Assembly (NCBI RefSeq): GCF_000164695.2 | Contig: NC_014643.1 | Span: 620,001-684,000, forward strand | Direction: 5' to 3' | DNA from: Rothia dentocariosa ATCC 17931 | Lineage (GTDB): Bacteria > Actinomycetota > Actinomycetes > Actinomycetales > Micrococcaceae | Length of the DNA: 64,000 bases | Shown: one piece after another, positions 10,000 to 19,775 of the stretch | Layout of the letters: every line of letters starts with the position of its first letter | Position numbering within the stretch: position 1 is the stretch's first letter | Position numbers and translations under genes: made by a program | Notes under the pieces: model-generated | Databases searched by the model: none | Seen by the model: the letters and a program-made list of their open reading frames with translations, nothing else | What the model was told of the DNA's origin: nothing

Positions 10000-12084
10000 C
10001 TACTCGGCGGCCTCCGCGGGCACATTGCGCGGAACCGCGAAACGCTGCAGCAGATACTGCATCAGGTAGTTGCCCAGCGTTACGCCCGCCGCCATCGCAA
10101 TCACAATCGAAACCGCCGAAATCATGCTCTGGATGCCCCAAACCACGTTCGTCTCAACCATCAGCAGGTACATGCCGCGGAAGAACGACAGACCCGGCAG
10201 CAGGAAGGTCAGCGCGGGAATCGAAAAAACCGCCTGCGGGGCATGCAGTCGGTACGCCACATAGGTGCTCAGCATGCCAATTATGAGGGCGGCAAGCGCC
10301 GTATTCGCACGCCCAGAATCGACCCCCACCAGGTAGGTATACAGGTGATAGGTCACCAGGGCACTACAGGTAATGAGTACTAGCCACCCCAGCTTCACGA
10401 GCTTCGTGTGCAGGGTAATCGCAAACGTAACCGTCGCCGCCAGCATGAACACCGAGAACGTAAGCGGCGAAGGAAGATCAAACCGGGTCTGCTCAATATC
10501 CAGAATCGGGCCGCCAAACAGGCTAATCGCATTCACCGCCGAGGCGATGCCGATCACCAGGCCCAAAAAGCTCATGCCCGTCGAAACGAATCTTCCCGCC
10601 GCGGTCACCGGGAAACCGTTAATCGCATCCTGAACCGCGCCCACCAGGCGCGAGGTCGGCAGGAACATGATCAGCCCGGCGGCAACCACCAGAGGCGCCG
10701 AAATCGACTCCCCCGGGCGACGAATCATGGAATGATCCCCGCCCAGCCAAATTGCCAGGAATGTCAGCAGACCCGCGCTCGCCGCCATGCGGAAAAACGT
10801 GGGCATGCCAATCTTATTGAGCCACTGAATCAGCAGATACACGGGAATGAACACGATCGCCGCAGCGGTTGCGGTAGACCAGCTCGCCCCCAGCGCCGCC
10901 GTCAGCGTGGTTGCGCAGCCAATATTCGCCAGCCAGGTAATCAACGGCGGATACGGTTTAGGATGGTTCGTAATCTCGCTCAGGCGAAGGTCGGCATCTT
11001 CCAGGGTCATGCCGCCCTCGGTAATATCGTGAATCAGTCCGTAGGTAGAAGCGAGCGCCTCATAATTCTCGGTAGAGGTGCGCACCACGCGCACGAGCGT
11101 ATGGGTGAACCGGGAATCGGCACTCATGGTTCGCGAGCTGATGCGCGACTCCATGTAAATATCGGGGTCGGAGGTATAGTTGATGGTCACCGACTGGTTG
11201 GTGATATTGACGTCCACCGAATCGAGCCCATACGCCGAAGACACCGCGATAATCGCCGAGTCTACGTCCATCGCGTCCGCGCCATAGTAGAACATGGCTT
11301 CCGCCAGGCGCAGCGTGAAATTGAGGGTGTCGCGAGCGTACTCTTTCTCGCGGTACAGGGCCTCACGTTGAGCATGTTCTTCACGTTTGGCGCGCGGGGT
11401 AAACTGCCGCTGGGCGATGCGCGCCGCACCGCGCGGCGCCACGTGTGCCACCGCCTGGCCGTCAGCACGCACGAAGGAACGCAGGGTGGTTCGCACGCCC
11501 CACCGTCCGCCCGTGCCATGCCCGGCGGGCATCGTCGTAGTGGGTACGGATACTGGGGGCGCGCTCGCCGTGGGTTCTACACCGCCGAACCGCTGTGCCG
11601 CGTGCGAATTGGGAACCTGCGGGATCATGCCCGTCATGGGGACGGGCTGGGACTGGCGGTATTTAGCGACCTCCGTGACGATATTGCTGGAGGTTTGCGC
11701 GGGGGGCTCCTGCGGATGCGGTATCTCAGGAGGCACACTCTGCACCGCCTGGATTACGGGTTCTTCGGGGACTTCCTCGTAGGGTATCTCCGGCTCGTAG
11801 GACACCTGTGGAGCCTCGTCGAGAGGCATCCCCGATTCGTCGACGGGAAGAAGCTGGGTGTCGTCCGTATCGGTTTCCACGCCGTGCGCCGCCGCAACCT
11901 CATAAAGCGCCTCACGCGCCTGCTCAGCCTGCTCGGCCTCCTTGCCGCTGTGGGCAAGAGCCTCACGCAGCTTGGAGTCGTGCACTTCGGAGAGAGGAAC
12001 GGCGAAGAAATATCCCGGGCGGCGAATACTCCTCGCGTTCTCATCGGCTGGGTTGTAGCTGTGCTCCTCGGGGTTCTTCGCCAT
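10000..12084 (-). CDS. ThrE-family threonine/serine exporter
   Basis: 694 residues from the preferred start: about 230 residues of disordered, Pro/Glu-rich cytoplasmic N-terminus, then the ThrE N-terminal domain (LNFTLRLAEAMFYYGADAMD, later SVTINYT) and about ten membrane helices ending in the C-terminal ThrE_2-type domain (GLSFFRGMYLLMVE). Corynebacterium ThrE exports L-threonine and L-serine by proton antiport. I placed the start at the ATG at 12084 (MAKNPEEHS) behind AAGGGA; an upstream ATG at 12225 would overlap the femX coding end. The exact substrate is not visible. Confidence 0.85.
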   Translation of the reverse strand: MAKNPEEHSYNPADENARSIRRPGYFFAVPLSEVHDSKLREALAHSGKEAEQAEQAREALYEVAAAHGVETDTDDTQLLPVDESGMPLDEAPQVSYEPEIPYEEVPEEPVIQAVQSVPPEIPHPQEPPAQTSSNIVTEVAKYRQSQPVPMTGMIPQVPNSHAAQRFGGVEPTASAPPVSVPTTTMPAGHGTGGRWGVRTTLRSFVRADGQAVAHVAPRGAARIAQRQFTPRAKREEHAQREALYREKEYARDTLNFTLRLAEAMFYYGADAMDVDSAIIAVSSAYGLDSVDVNITNQSVTINYTSDPDIYMESRISSRTMSADSRFTHTLVRVVRTSTENYEALASTYGLIHDITEGGMTLEDADLRLSEITNHPKPYPPLITWLANIGCATTLTAALGASWSTATAAAIVFIPVYLLIQWLNKIGMPTFFRMAASAGLLTFLAIWLGGDHSMIRRPGESISAPLVVAAGLIMFLPTSRLVGAVQDAINGFPVTAAGRFVSTGMSFLGLVIGIASAVNAISLFGGPILDIEQTRFDLPSPLTFSVFMLAATVTFAITLHTKLVKLGWLVLITCSALVTYHLYTYLVGVDSGRANTALAALIIGMLSTYVAYRLHAPQAVFSIPALTFLLPGLSFFRGMYLLMVETNVVWGIQSMISAVSIVIAMAAGVTLGNYLMQYLLQRFAVPRNVPAEAAE

Positions 12085-12155
12085 AGTATCCCTTGATCGT
12101 GTTGCGTGCTGGTGCGCTGTGTGTACCGGTGAGTGGCGTGACGGTGCGGCGTTTC

Positions 12156-13256
12156 CTAGTAGAAGGAATAGTGGTGTTTCTTCACCCACAGGCGAAGCAT
12201 CAGCCGCTCCACACCGGCGTTCCAAAGCTTATATTTGAGCTCTGAAATAGGCTGATCGTAAACGCCCACGAAGTCGGTCACGTTCTTCGTGAACGAGGTT
12301 TTGAACAGACCCAGACCGTAGTAAGGATGTTCCTTATTCTTGAGTTCGGCGGCGGGCGGGGTGCCGCAGAAGTCATAGGTGCTGATCCCGTGCTCCTTCA
12401 TGAGGTCGGTAATCGCAGTCCACTGTACCAGATGAGAGTCGCCGTACTGTTTACGGCGCGGCTTAGAACCGCCGTCTTTATAGGTGCCCTTCGTACCGTA
12501 GTTAATCACGTAAGCGCCCACGGAGGGTTTACCGTCTTCATAGGTGAAGTAGAGCCTGCCCTGCCCGGCGTTCTCGAAGGCCCTCCAGAAGTCGCGGTAA
12601 TACTCGTAGGGGCGCAGCAGAAGCGAAACTTTGCCCTGCCCCACGGTATCCATGAGGGCATACATGGCGCGCATATTTTCGTCGGTGAGCTCAACCCGTT
12701 TGACCTCGCAGCCTTCACGGGTGGCGCGACGTACAGCGTTACGTCCACGCGAAGACAACGACTTGAGCACTTCTTCCTCGGTGCCTTCGGTGGAGAGGAT
12801 GGCGGTGTAGTCATTCGGCTGAATATCGGCGGTACGAATCAGCTCGGTGCCCGCAATGACCTGCTGGGCATGCTCATCCGCCACGATTTCAGGTTCGATC
12901 TTGACGGCAAAAACACCCAATTTCTGCTCGGTAATCAGGCGGCGGTTCGCCTGCAGCAGGGCGGGCAGCTCATCGGCATCATGCACCGCCGGGCCTTTGA
13001 TGAAGTACCAGAGTTTGCCCAGCAGCGGAATATTCTTCTCGAACGCCAGGCTGTAGCTGGCGAAAGGCTGCCGCTCGCCGTTACGATCGACGGTACCTTC
13101 ATACACGATATAGCGGGGTTTCCACCCGTAGTCGGCTTTGACTTTTGCGAATGATGCGGACTGCAGCAGATTTCCGCCGTCCGGGTTGGCGATCACGTGG
13201 GTATCCCACTCCTGAATTTCTGCTGGGGTTGCAAAACGTGCCGTAATTTCGTGCAA
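12156..13256 (-). CDS. FemX/FmhB-type peptidoglycan interpeptide-bridge aminoacyltransferase
   Basis: 366 residues with two GNAT-like halves: an N-terminal ANPDGGNLLQSASFAKVK motif, central SSRGRNAVRRATREG, and a C-terminal region YGLGLFKTSFTKN, all typical of Fem transferases. Such enzymes use aminoacyl-tRNA to add the first bridge residue to lipid II at the inner membrane face. Micrococcaceae with A3-alpha peptidoglycan build Ala or Ser bridges, so the amino acid here may be Ala or Ser rather than Gly. The start is a TTG at 13256, chosen because the residues after it align with family N-termini; the ribosome-binding site is weak. It precedes the exporter gene on the same strand. Confidence 0.85.
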   Translation of the reverse strand: MHEITARFATPAEIQEWDTHVIANPDGGNLLQSASFAKVKADYGWKPRYIVYEGTVDRNGERQPFASYSLAFEKNIPLLGKLWYFIKGPAVHDADELPALLQANRRLITEQKLGVFAVKIEPEIVADEHAQQVIAGTELIRTADIQPNDYTAILSTEGTEEEVLKSLSSRGRNAVRRATREGCEVKRVELTDENMRAMYALMDTVGQGKVSLLLRPYEYYRDFWRAFENAGQGRLYFTYEDGKPSVGAYVINYGTKGTYKDGGSKPRRKQYGDSHLVQWTAITDLMKEHGISTYDFCGTPPAAELKNKEHPYYGLGLFKTSFTKNVTDFVGVYDQPISELKYKLWNAGVERLMLRLWVKKHHYSFY

Positions 13257-13410
13257 GGGTCTCTATCTCTCGTGGGGTGGTGGGTGTTCCGAACGTCTAT
13301 CGCCCGCGAACCTTGTGCGGTCTTTTTTGATGCGCTCGCGGCGCACGCACGCCTTAAGTCTAACAAGAGGCACGGCGATTGGTGCATCGGCGGGGTTCGC
13401 CTCGCCTGAA

Positions 13411-13468
13411 AAGAGTCTTGATGCGAATAAAGAGTTAAAAACGCCGCTTTATTCGTATCAAGAGCCTT
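13411..13468. terminator. Terminator downstream of ptsH
   Basis: Imperfect 20-bp arms (AAGAGTCTTGATGCGAATAA; ATTCGTATCAAGAGCC) around a 14-base loop, with A- and T-runs outside. It lies between ptsH and femX, both on the minus strand, and probably ends the pts transcript. Confidence 0.75.
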
Positions 13469-13611
13469 TTTATGCCCCTTCCGACCCGATCGGGCGGGCT
13501 GGGGCATGAGGTAAGGGAACAGACCGGATGCACACCCGAGCCTTAAAGCAGGTATCCCGCCGCACGTGAAGCGACGGGATACCGGTAAGCTGGCGAGAGT
13601 CGCCGGAAGGA

Positions 13612-13890
13612 TTACTCTGCGTCGTGGTCGGTTTCGAGAATCTTCTTCAGGGTCTCTAGAGCTTCGTCTGCACCTTCACCTTCTGCTCGGAGCACCACAC
13701 GGTCACCGTGCTTAGCACCCAAGGACATCAGGGATAGGATCGAAGCCGCATCCATTGCCTCGTCTGCGGGCTCGCCTTCTGCTGCAATGGTGACCTCAAC
13801 GGGGAGGTCGCCAGCTGCCTCAGCAAAAATTGCTGCGGGACGTGCGTGCAGACCAACGCGGCTTGCAATGGTGGCAATAACCTCTGCCAT
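13612..13890 (-). CDS. ptsH: Phosphocarrier protein HPr
   Basis: 92 residues. HPr passes phosphate from enzyme I to sugar-specific EIIA domains. The active-site motif GLHARPAA has His15; the regulatory-serine motif is SILSLMSLGAKHGD with Ser50 at the position of Bacillus Ser46. AAGGAG lies seven bases before the ATG. It is the last gene of the fruR-fruK-fruA-ptsI-ptsH cluster, separated from ptsI by 189 bases with a palindrome, so it may also have its own promoter. Confidence 0.96.
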   Translation of the reverse strand: MAEVIATIASRVGLHARPAAIFAEAAGDLPVEVTIAAEGEPADEAMDAASILSLMSLGAKHGDRVVLRAEGEGADEALETLKKILETDHDAE

Positions 13891-13941
13891 GGTTTTTCTC
13901 CTTTGTGAAGGAATCGTCTGTTATCGACTCCATGTTTATCA

Positions 13942-13964
13942 AACAGGAGGGTGCACCCCCTGTT
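13942..13964. promoter_or_regulatory. 23-bp near-perfect palindrome upstream of ptsH
   Basis: AACAGGAGGGTGCACCCCCTGTT, one mismatched pair, 52 bases upstream of the ptsH start. No U-run follows, so an operator for a PTS regulator is as likely as a terminator of the ptsI message. Confidence 0.4.
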
Positions 13965-14079
13965 TTCCTGCCTCAATTGTACAGTTTTACTCACCGTTTG
14001 GGGACCAATGCCTCACCCGATCTTGAAATAAACTTTCAACACCGAGTTAGCCTTTTCTCCACCGGGTTTGAGGCGTCTT

Positions 14080-15774
14080 CTAGAGGCCGAGCTCGTCCAG
14101 AATCGGCAGCTCAGCGCGGGCGGCAGCCTTCGCCTCGGCAGAGGAAATCTGCTCCAAAGCCTTGTTGGCGATATGGCGTGCCTGCTCCAGGGTCACCGAC
14201 TTGAGCACCGCCGCAACCGCGGGGATAGCACCGGCGTTCATCGAGAGGGTATCAACCCCCAGGCCGACCAGCACCACGGCCAGCGCCGGATCGGCGGCGG
14301 CCTCACCGCAGACGCTCACATATTTCTTCTCGCCGGCGTTCACCGAAGCTCGCTTAGCGCCCTTGACGGTCAGCTTAATCATCTTCAGCACCGCAGGCTG
14401 CCACGGGTTGTTCAAGTGAGCCAGATCGCCCAGCAGGCGGTCTGCAGCCATCGTGTACTGGGTCAGGTCGTTGGTGCCGATCGACACAAAATCGACCTCA
14501 CCCAAAATCGCTTCGGCGTTCACGGCTGCGGCGGGGGTTTCAACCATCACGCCGTGTACCGGCAGGCCGACCTCCTTGAGCATTTTCGCGAAATTGCGAG
14601 CCTCGGAGGTGGTCGAAATCATCGGTGCCATCACCCAAATATCGGCGTCGGAATCCTCGGACGCCTGCTTGATAGCCTCCAGCTGGCGGGTCAGCACGCC
14701 GGGTACGGTCCAGTCGGTGCGGAAACCGCGCACGCCCAGCGCCGGGTTTTCCTCGGGATTCACATTCAGGAAGGGCAGGGGCTTGTCGGCGCCCGCATCC
14801 AAGGTACGAACCACGATGTGCTTGCCGGGGAACGCGTCAAACACAGACTTGTACGTTGCCGCCTGGGCCTCAATAGACGGCTCGGCATCGTGCCCCAAGA
14901 AGCCAAATTCGGTGCGCAGCAGGCCCACGCCTTCAGCGTTCAGGCTGGCGGCCTTCTCAGCGGATTTGCCATCGCCCACGTTCGCGTAAAGTGGCACGCG
15001 GGTGCCGTCGGCGAGCACGCCTTTACCGTCGAAGTCGGCGATAGGTTTGCGGTTAGCGTATTTTTCGGCGGCTTCGCGGTCTTCATCGGTCGGCTCAGTA
15101 TTGACGATACCCGCGTTCGAGTCCACATAGACCTCGGTGCCGTCAGGAATATCGGTAACGCCCTTCGCCGCCACAATAGCGGGAAGACCCAGGCCGCGCG
15201 CCAAAATCGCGGTATGCGCCTGCGGACCGCCGTCCGAAGTGATCAGGGCGATCACGTTCTTTGGGTCAAGGGTCGCGGTATCTGCGGGGGCAAGATCAAC
15301 TGCGGCGAGCACGAAAGGCTCCTCCGCGAAGGGGATGCCCGGTGCCTGCTGACCGGTCAGTTCCGCCACAATACGGGCGCGCACATCGTGAATATCGGTG
15401 ACGCGCTCAGCCATGTAACCGCCAAGGGCAGCCATCTGGTCGGCGAACGAGGTTGCTGCCTCCCAAATCGCGCGCTCAGGTGCCATCTGCTGAGTCTCAA
15501 CCAGCTTTACGGCACTCTTAATCAGGGCGCGGTCGGTCGCCATCTGCGAGGTCGATTTGAGCACGGCCTTGCCGTCACGACCCGCATTTTCGGCGCGTGC
15601 GAGCAGGTCCTCTTTCACGCGAACCGACGCATCTTGAATACGTTGACCGGCCTCTTCGGGGCTTTCACCGTCTAGGCGTAGACCGGCTTTAGGCTCTTGA
15701 ATAGGCTCGGGCATCTGTAGCACGGGACCAATAACGCGTCCGGCATAAACACCGACGCCTTTATATGTAGTCAT
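14080..15774 (-). CDS. ptsI: PTS enzyme I (phosphoenolpyruvate-protein phosphotransferase)
   Basis: 564 residues. It autophosphorylates from PEP and hands phosphate to HPr. The phosphohistidine motif GGPQAHTAILARGLGLPAIV has His187. The PEP-binding TIM barrel shows LLRTEFGFLG and the SIGTNDLTQYTMAADR signature. Full length and intact. It follows fruA by 41 bases, so the general PTS enzymes are probably cotranscribed with the fructose permease. Confidence 0.96.
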   Translation of the reverse strand: MTTYKGVGVYAGRVIGPVLQMPEPIQEPKAGLRLDGESPEEAGQRIQDASVRVKEDLLARAENAGRDGKAVLKSTSQMATDRALIKSAVKLVETQQMAPERAIWEAATSFADQMAALGGYMAERVTDIHDVRARIVAELTGQQAPGIPFAEEPFVLAAVDLAPADTATLDPKNVIALITSDGGPQAHTAILARGLGLPAIVAAKGVTDIPDGTEVYVDSNAGIVNTEPTDEDREAAEKYANRKPIADFDGKGVLADGTRVPLYANVGDGKSAEKAASLNAEGVGLLRTEFGFLGHDAEPSIEAQAATYKSVFDAFPGKHIVVRTLDAGADKPLPFLNVNPEENPALGVRGFRTDWTVPGVLTRQLEAIKQASEDSDADIWVMAPMISTTSEARNFAKMLKEVGLPVHGVMVETPAAAVNAEAILGEVDFVSIGTNDLTQYTMAADRLLGDLAHLNNPWQPAVLKMIKLTVKGAKRASVNAGEKKYVSVCGEAAADPALAVVLVGLGVDTLSMNAGAIPAVAAVLKSVTLEQARHIANKALEQISSAEAKAAARAELPILDELGL

Positions 15775-15815
15775 GAAGTTATATCCTTCGTGTTGGGTTC
15801 TCTACAGTGTAACGC

Positions 15816-17894
15816 TTATGCGGCGGTCTTCGCTGGGGTCTCGGTCGCAGTCTGCCGCGACTTCGCACCCATCGACTTCAGCAGCACATAGATGATGGCG
15901 GATACGACGGTACCGGCGACAACGGCGAGCAGGAACATCGGAATATTGTTGCTCAAACCAATAATCCAGATACCGCCGTGCGGTGCCGGGGATGCCACAT
16001 GCGCATTCATCGAAATAGCACCGGCAATCGCGCCGCCTACGATGGAGGACGGGATCACGCGCGCTGGGTCTGCCGAGGCGAACGGAATAGCGCCCTCAGA
16101 GATGAAGGATGCGCCCAGCAGCCACGCGGCCTTGCCGTTTTCACGCTCGGGCTCGGTGAAGAGCTTGGGGCGCAGGGTGGTGGCAAGCGCCATAGCCAGC
16201 GGCGGAACCATGCCGGAGATAATAACGGCTGCCATGATTTCCTTGTTCACATCGGCACCCGAGGAAAGCCCGGCGGTTGCGAACAGGTACGCCGCCTTGT
16301 TGATGGGACCACCCAGATCGGATGCCATCATGGCACCCAGAATCAGGCCGAGAACAAGAGCGGATGCGCCAGACATGGAGGTCAGCCAGTTCTGCAGGGA
16401 TTCGAGAACCCACGCCAGCGGTGCACCCAACAGCAAGTACATGATGCCGCCCGCAACGAGTGAGGTAATGAGCGGGGTAATGACCACGGGCATCATCGAG
16501 CCAAGCCAGCGCGGCAGTTTGAGGGTGCCTAAACCGTAGGCAATCAGACCGGCGAGCAGACCGCCGACAATGCCGCCGAGGAAGCCAGCCTTCACGGCAA
16601 CCGCGACGGAACCGGCAATAAAGCCGGGCGCAATACCGGGGCGCTGCGCCAACCCGTAGGCGATAAAGGCGGCGAGCGCGGGAACCATCAGGTCAAGACC
16701 GAACTTACCGATGGTCTGCAGAACCGCGCCCAGGTAGAGGGTCCAGTGGGTGTCTCCCAGATTGTAGATTGTGGCGTTGGCGAGGATTTTTTCGGTATCG
16801 ACATCGCCCAGGTTCGGCATGGTGATTGCTTCGAGGATGAAGCCCAGAGCCACGATAATGCCACCGGCGGCGACGAACGGGATCATGTACGAAACACCGG
16901 TCATCACTGCCTTGTAGATGCGCGAGCCCCACGAACCTTCGGCAGCCGAAGAGGTGTCTTCCCCGCTGGATGCGGCGGCACTCACGCGCTTGCCGTTGGG
17001 GTTTTCCGCCTCTGCCAAGGCCTCCTCGATCATGGCCTGCGGTTCGTCGATGCCGCGCTTCACGGGGGATTCCACATAGGGCTTACCGGCGAAGCGGTTG
17101 CGGTCGCGCACGTTCACCGAGACCGCGAAGATAACGGCGTCGGCTTCATCAATATCGGCCTGGGTGAGGGTTTCGTTCCCCGAGGACCCCTGAGTCTCCA
17201 CCTTGAAGTCGTAGCCGAGGTCTTCCGCCGCGTATTTGAGAGCATCCGCCGCCATATAGGTGTGCGCAATACCGGTGGGGCAGGCGGTGACCGCCACGAT
17301 CTTCTTGGTAGCAGGTTTCTCAGATGCAGTAGCTTCTGCGGAGTCGGTCTGTGCCGTTGCGGCTTGAGCGGATGCGCCTGCGCCCGCCTCCTGCGCGTTC
17401 GATGCTGCCGAGTCGTTGGAGGCAGGAGCCTTCTTCGGGGCGCCGGTACCGAGCGCATCGTTCACAAGGTCTACGATTTCTTCGGGGGTTTGTGCCTCAC
17501 GCAGGGATGCGGTGAAGCTCTTCTTCATGAGCGAACGTGCCAGCGTGGAGAGCAGTTTCAGGTGTTCCTGGTCGGCACCATCGGGGGCAGCGATGAAGAA
17601 GATCAGATCGGCAGGGCCGTCTTTCGCACCGAAGCTCACACCGGGCTTGGGTCGTGCCATCGCGAGGGTGGGTTCGGTAACCGCCGCGCTTCGGCAGTGC
17701 GGAATGGCGATACCGCCCGGGATGCCGGTGTCGGTCTTGGACTCGCGAGCTTCAGCAGCTGCGTACAGCTGATCGTAGTCGGTGGCACGTGAGGCATCGA
17801 CGACGGCGTGCGCAAGCTTGCTGATGACGTCGAATTTAGTCTCTCCCAGATTCTGGTCTAGGAGCACCAGCTCTGGGGTAATGAGCTCAGACAT
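15816..17894 (-). CDS. fruA: Fructose PTS permease, EIIABC fusion
   Basis: 692 residues in the order EIIA (1-150, phosphohistidine His66 in IPHCR), an Ala/Ser-rich linker, EIIB (about 198-300, phosphocysteine Cys205 in TACPTGIAHTYMAA) and EIIC with about nine membrane helices (about 330-680, PAPHGGIWI motif near the end). It imports fructose as fructose 1-phosphate. The neighbour fruK makes fructose 1,6-bisphosphate from that product, which fixes the sugar. Confidence 0.95.
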   Translation of the reverse strand: MSELITPELVLLDQNLGETKFDVISKLAHAVVDASRATDYDQLYAAAEARESKTDTGIPGGIAIPHCRSAAVTEPTLAMARPKPGVSFGAKDGPADLIFFIAAPDGADQEHLKLLSTLARSLMKKSFTASLREAQTPEEIVDLVNDALGTGAPKKAPASNDSAASNAQEAGAGASAQAATAQTDSAEATASEKPATKKIVAVTACPTGIAHTYMAADALKYAAEDLGYDFKVETQGSSGNETLTQADIDEADAVIFAVSVNVRDRNRFAGKPYVESPVKRGIDEPQAMIEEALAEAENPNGKRVSAAASSGEDTSSAAEGSWGSRIYKAVMTGVSYMIPFVAAGGIIVALGFILEAITMPNLGDVDTEKILANATIYNLGDTHWTLYLGAVLQTIGKFGLDLMVPALAAFIAYGLAQRPGIAPGFIAGSVAVAVKAGFLGGIVGGLLAGLIAYGLGTLKLPRWLGSMMPVVITPLITSLVAGGIMYLLLGAPLAWVLESLQNWLTSMSGASALVLGLILGAMMASDLGGPINKAAYLFATAGLSSGADVNKEIMAAVIISGMVPPLAMALATTLRPKLFTEPERENGKAAWLLGASFISEGAIPFASADPARVIPSSIVGGAIAGAISMNAHVASPAPHGGIWIIGLSNNIPMFLLAVVAGTVVSAIIYVLLKSMGAKSRQTATETPAKTAA

Positions 17895-18036
17895 AATACC
17901 CTCCTCGGGGCGTATGATGCGGTGCGCTATGATGCCTGTGTGGGGCGTTTTCAGTACGCACTCAAGTGTCCGTAAATATGTTTTGTTTTTAGCGTCTGAC
18001 CAGGCTATATGCTATATGCCTGATATGGAATATAAG

Positions 18037-18987
18037 CTAACTGGAAAGCTGCCTTAGGGTTACTTTCTCGGGGGTTGTCATGGCCGCCGAAGGCATCTGT
18101 GTTCCGGGTAAGGACGCTGCCGCCGAGCCATGCGCAACCGCCTGCACGAGGCATTGCTGCGGCGACTCTCCCCGCTCATAAGCATAGAGAAAACCGGAGA
18201 GCGACGAATCCCCGGCGCCCACCGTGCTGCGCACCTTCACGGGTTCATGCTGTGCATGCCAGGCACCTTCGGCGGTCACGAGAACCGCGCCGGACCCGCC
18301 AAGGGTTGCCAGCACATAGGGAATGCCGTCATTCACCAAGGTTCGTGCGGTACGTGCGGTCAGCTCGGGGCTCGACTCCAGCTCTTCCCAATTCTCGGCG
18401 CCGGTCAGCTGTGCCAACTCCTCAGAATTCGGCTTAATCAATGTAGGCTTTATCTGCCCCGCAACGGTTGCGATCAGCGGTGCCTCAGAGGTATCGACGG
18501 CGATCTTGCCTTCATATCCGCTGGCGCGCAGCTTCGCACACAGCTCGGCGTAATACGTTGCCTCCAGTCCGCCAGGCAACGAACCGGCGAGTACCACCCA
18601 ATCTGCGTTTTCTGATTGGGCGATCACGAGCGCATCCAGGGCATCGCGCAGCTTAGGAGTGAACTCGATGCCGGGGGCGTTAAGTTTAGTGGTCGTGCCG
18701 TCCGGATCAACCACGGTGATATTCGAGCGGATAGGCTCACCCGTGGGCAGATTCGCAAACTGCACGCCGCTCGCCGCAAGGGCGGTCAGCACGGGGTCGG
18801 TAGCCTCTCCCGGAACCACCGCAACAGTAGGCACCTGAGAAGTATGTAAGGCACGCGAAATATTGACCCCTTTACCGCCGGGGTCTTGAACCGCGCCTAC
18901 CGCACGCTGAACGGCGCCATGCGCTAGAGGCGAGCCCAGTTCGATCGTGCGATCCAAACTAGGGTTAGCGGTGAGAGTCAGAATCAT
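18037..18987 (-). CDS. fruK: 1-phosphofructokinase
   Basis: 316 residues of the ribokinase/PfkB fold. It starts MILTLTANPSLDRTIEL, has DPGGKGVNISRAL for substrate binding and the anion-hole/base motif GAGDSSLSGFLYAYERG near the C-terminus. It phosphorylates fructose 1-phosphate. The start overlaps the fruR stop by four bases (ATGA), so the two are translationally coupled. Confidence 0.94.
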   Translation of the reverse strand: MILTLTANPSLDRTIELGSPLAHGAVQRAVGAVQDPGGKGVNISRALHTSQVPTVAVVPGEATDPVLTALAASGVQFANLPTGEPIRSNITVVDPDGTTTKLNAPGIEFTPKLRDALDALVIAQSENADWVVLAGSLPGGLEATYYAELCAKLRASGYEGKIAVDTSEAPLIATVAGQIKPTLIKPNSEELAQLTGAENWEELESSPELTARTARTLVNDGIPYVLATLGGSGAVLVTAEGAWHAQHEPVKVRSTVGAGDSSLSGFLYAYERGESPQQCLVQAVAHGSAAASLPGTQMPSAAMTTPEKVTLRQLSS

Positions 18988-19775
18988 GCGATGAGCACCT
19001 CCACATGAGCGGCTTCAAGAGCCTGAGCAAGCGCACCATCGGGGGCGCGGTCGGTGATCATGGTATCGATATTCTCGAAGTCAGCAAAGCGCACAAGTGA
19101 TTCCTGCCCAAACTTCGCAGAATCGCACAGAAGCACCACGCGCCGCGCCGACTTGCAGATCGCGGTCTTCACGATGGCCTCATTCATGCCGGGAGTGGAA
19201 ACACCAAATTCGGCATCTATGCCGTTAGCACCAAGAAACGCAATATCGGGGCGTACCGTAGCGAAATATTCGGCGGCACGAGCACCAATCGCCGCCCAGG
19301 TCATCTTGCGCAGCTGACCGCCCACAAGTTCGAGGGTGACCCCCTCTGCCTCAGCAAGTTTGACCGCAATGTGCAGGGCATGGGTAATAATGATGCGGTC
19401 GCTGCCGGTCTTGAGGCTAAAGTTTTCTGACCCAATATAGTCCGCCAAAATCTCAATGGTCGAGCCGGCGTCAAGAACAATCGAACCCACATCAGAATCA
19501 CGCAGATACTCATAAGCCTTCGCGGCGATGCGGCGCTTCTCGGGAGTATTCATGCCCTGACGTGAGGCAATAGAGGATTCCAGGGAGGTAGACTGCTCAA
19601 CGGTAACGGCACCACCATGCACACGGCGCAGCTTACCCGCTTCTTCGAGGGCGGCAAGGTCTCGTCGCACAGTCTCCATGGTGACGTCATAGCGTCGAGC
19701 GAGATCAGCACCGTTAACGCGGCGTGCAGAAGATACCAGTTTCGCAATTTCGGCACGACGTTCTTCAGCAAACAT
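18984..19775 (-). CDS. fruR: DeoR-family transcriptional regulator of the fru cluster
   Basis: 263 residues. The N-terminal DeoR helix-turn-helix reads RRVNGADLARRYDVTMETVR, followed by RRVHGGAV; the C-terminal sugar-phosphate sensor has VLDAGSTIE and FLGANGID. DeoR repressors of fru operons respond to fructose 1-phosphate. It is the first gene of the cluster and probably autoregulates. A tandem 10-base repeat TTTATGTGGG lies in the leader near 19904-19923. Confidence 0.9.
   Translation of the reverse strand: MFAEERRAEIAKLVSSARRVNGADLARRYDVTMETVRRDLAALEEAGKLRRVHGGAVTVEQSTSLESSIASRQGMNTPEKRRIAAKAYEYLRDSDVGSIVLDAGSTIEILADYIGSENFSLKTGSDRIIITHALHIAVKLAEAEGVTLELVGGQLRKMTWAAIGARAAEYFATVRPDIAFLGANGIDAEFGVSTPGMNEAIVKTAICKSARRVVLLCDSAKFGQESLVRFADFENIDTMITDRAPDGALAQALEAAHVEVLIA

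Noticed and set aside
10408..12096. A 562-codon plus-strand frame opposite the ThrE-like gene
   Set aside because: Arg/His/Gln-rich shadow of a clear membrane exporter; no hydrophobic or domain pattern.
12084..12225. N-terminal extension of the ThrE-like protein from an ATG at 12225
   Set aside because: It would overlap the end of femX, and a ribosome-binding site is found before the ATG at 12084.
14068..15675. A 535-codon plus-strand frame opposite ptsI
   Set aside because: ptsI on the minus strand has all catalytic motifs; the antisense frame shows none.
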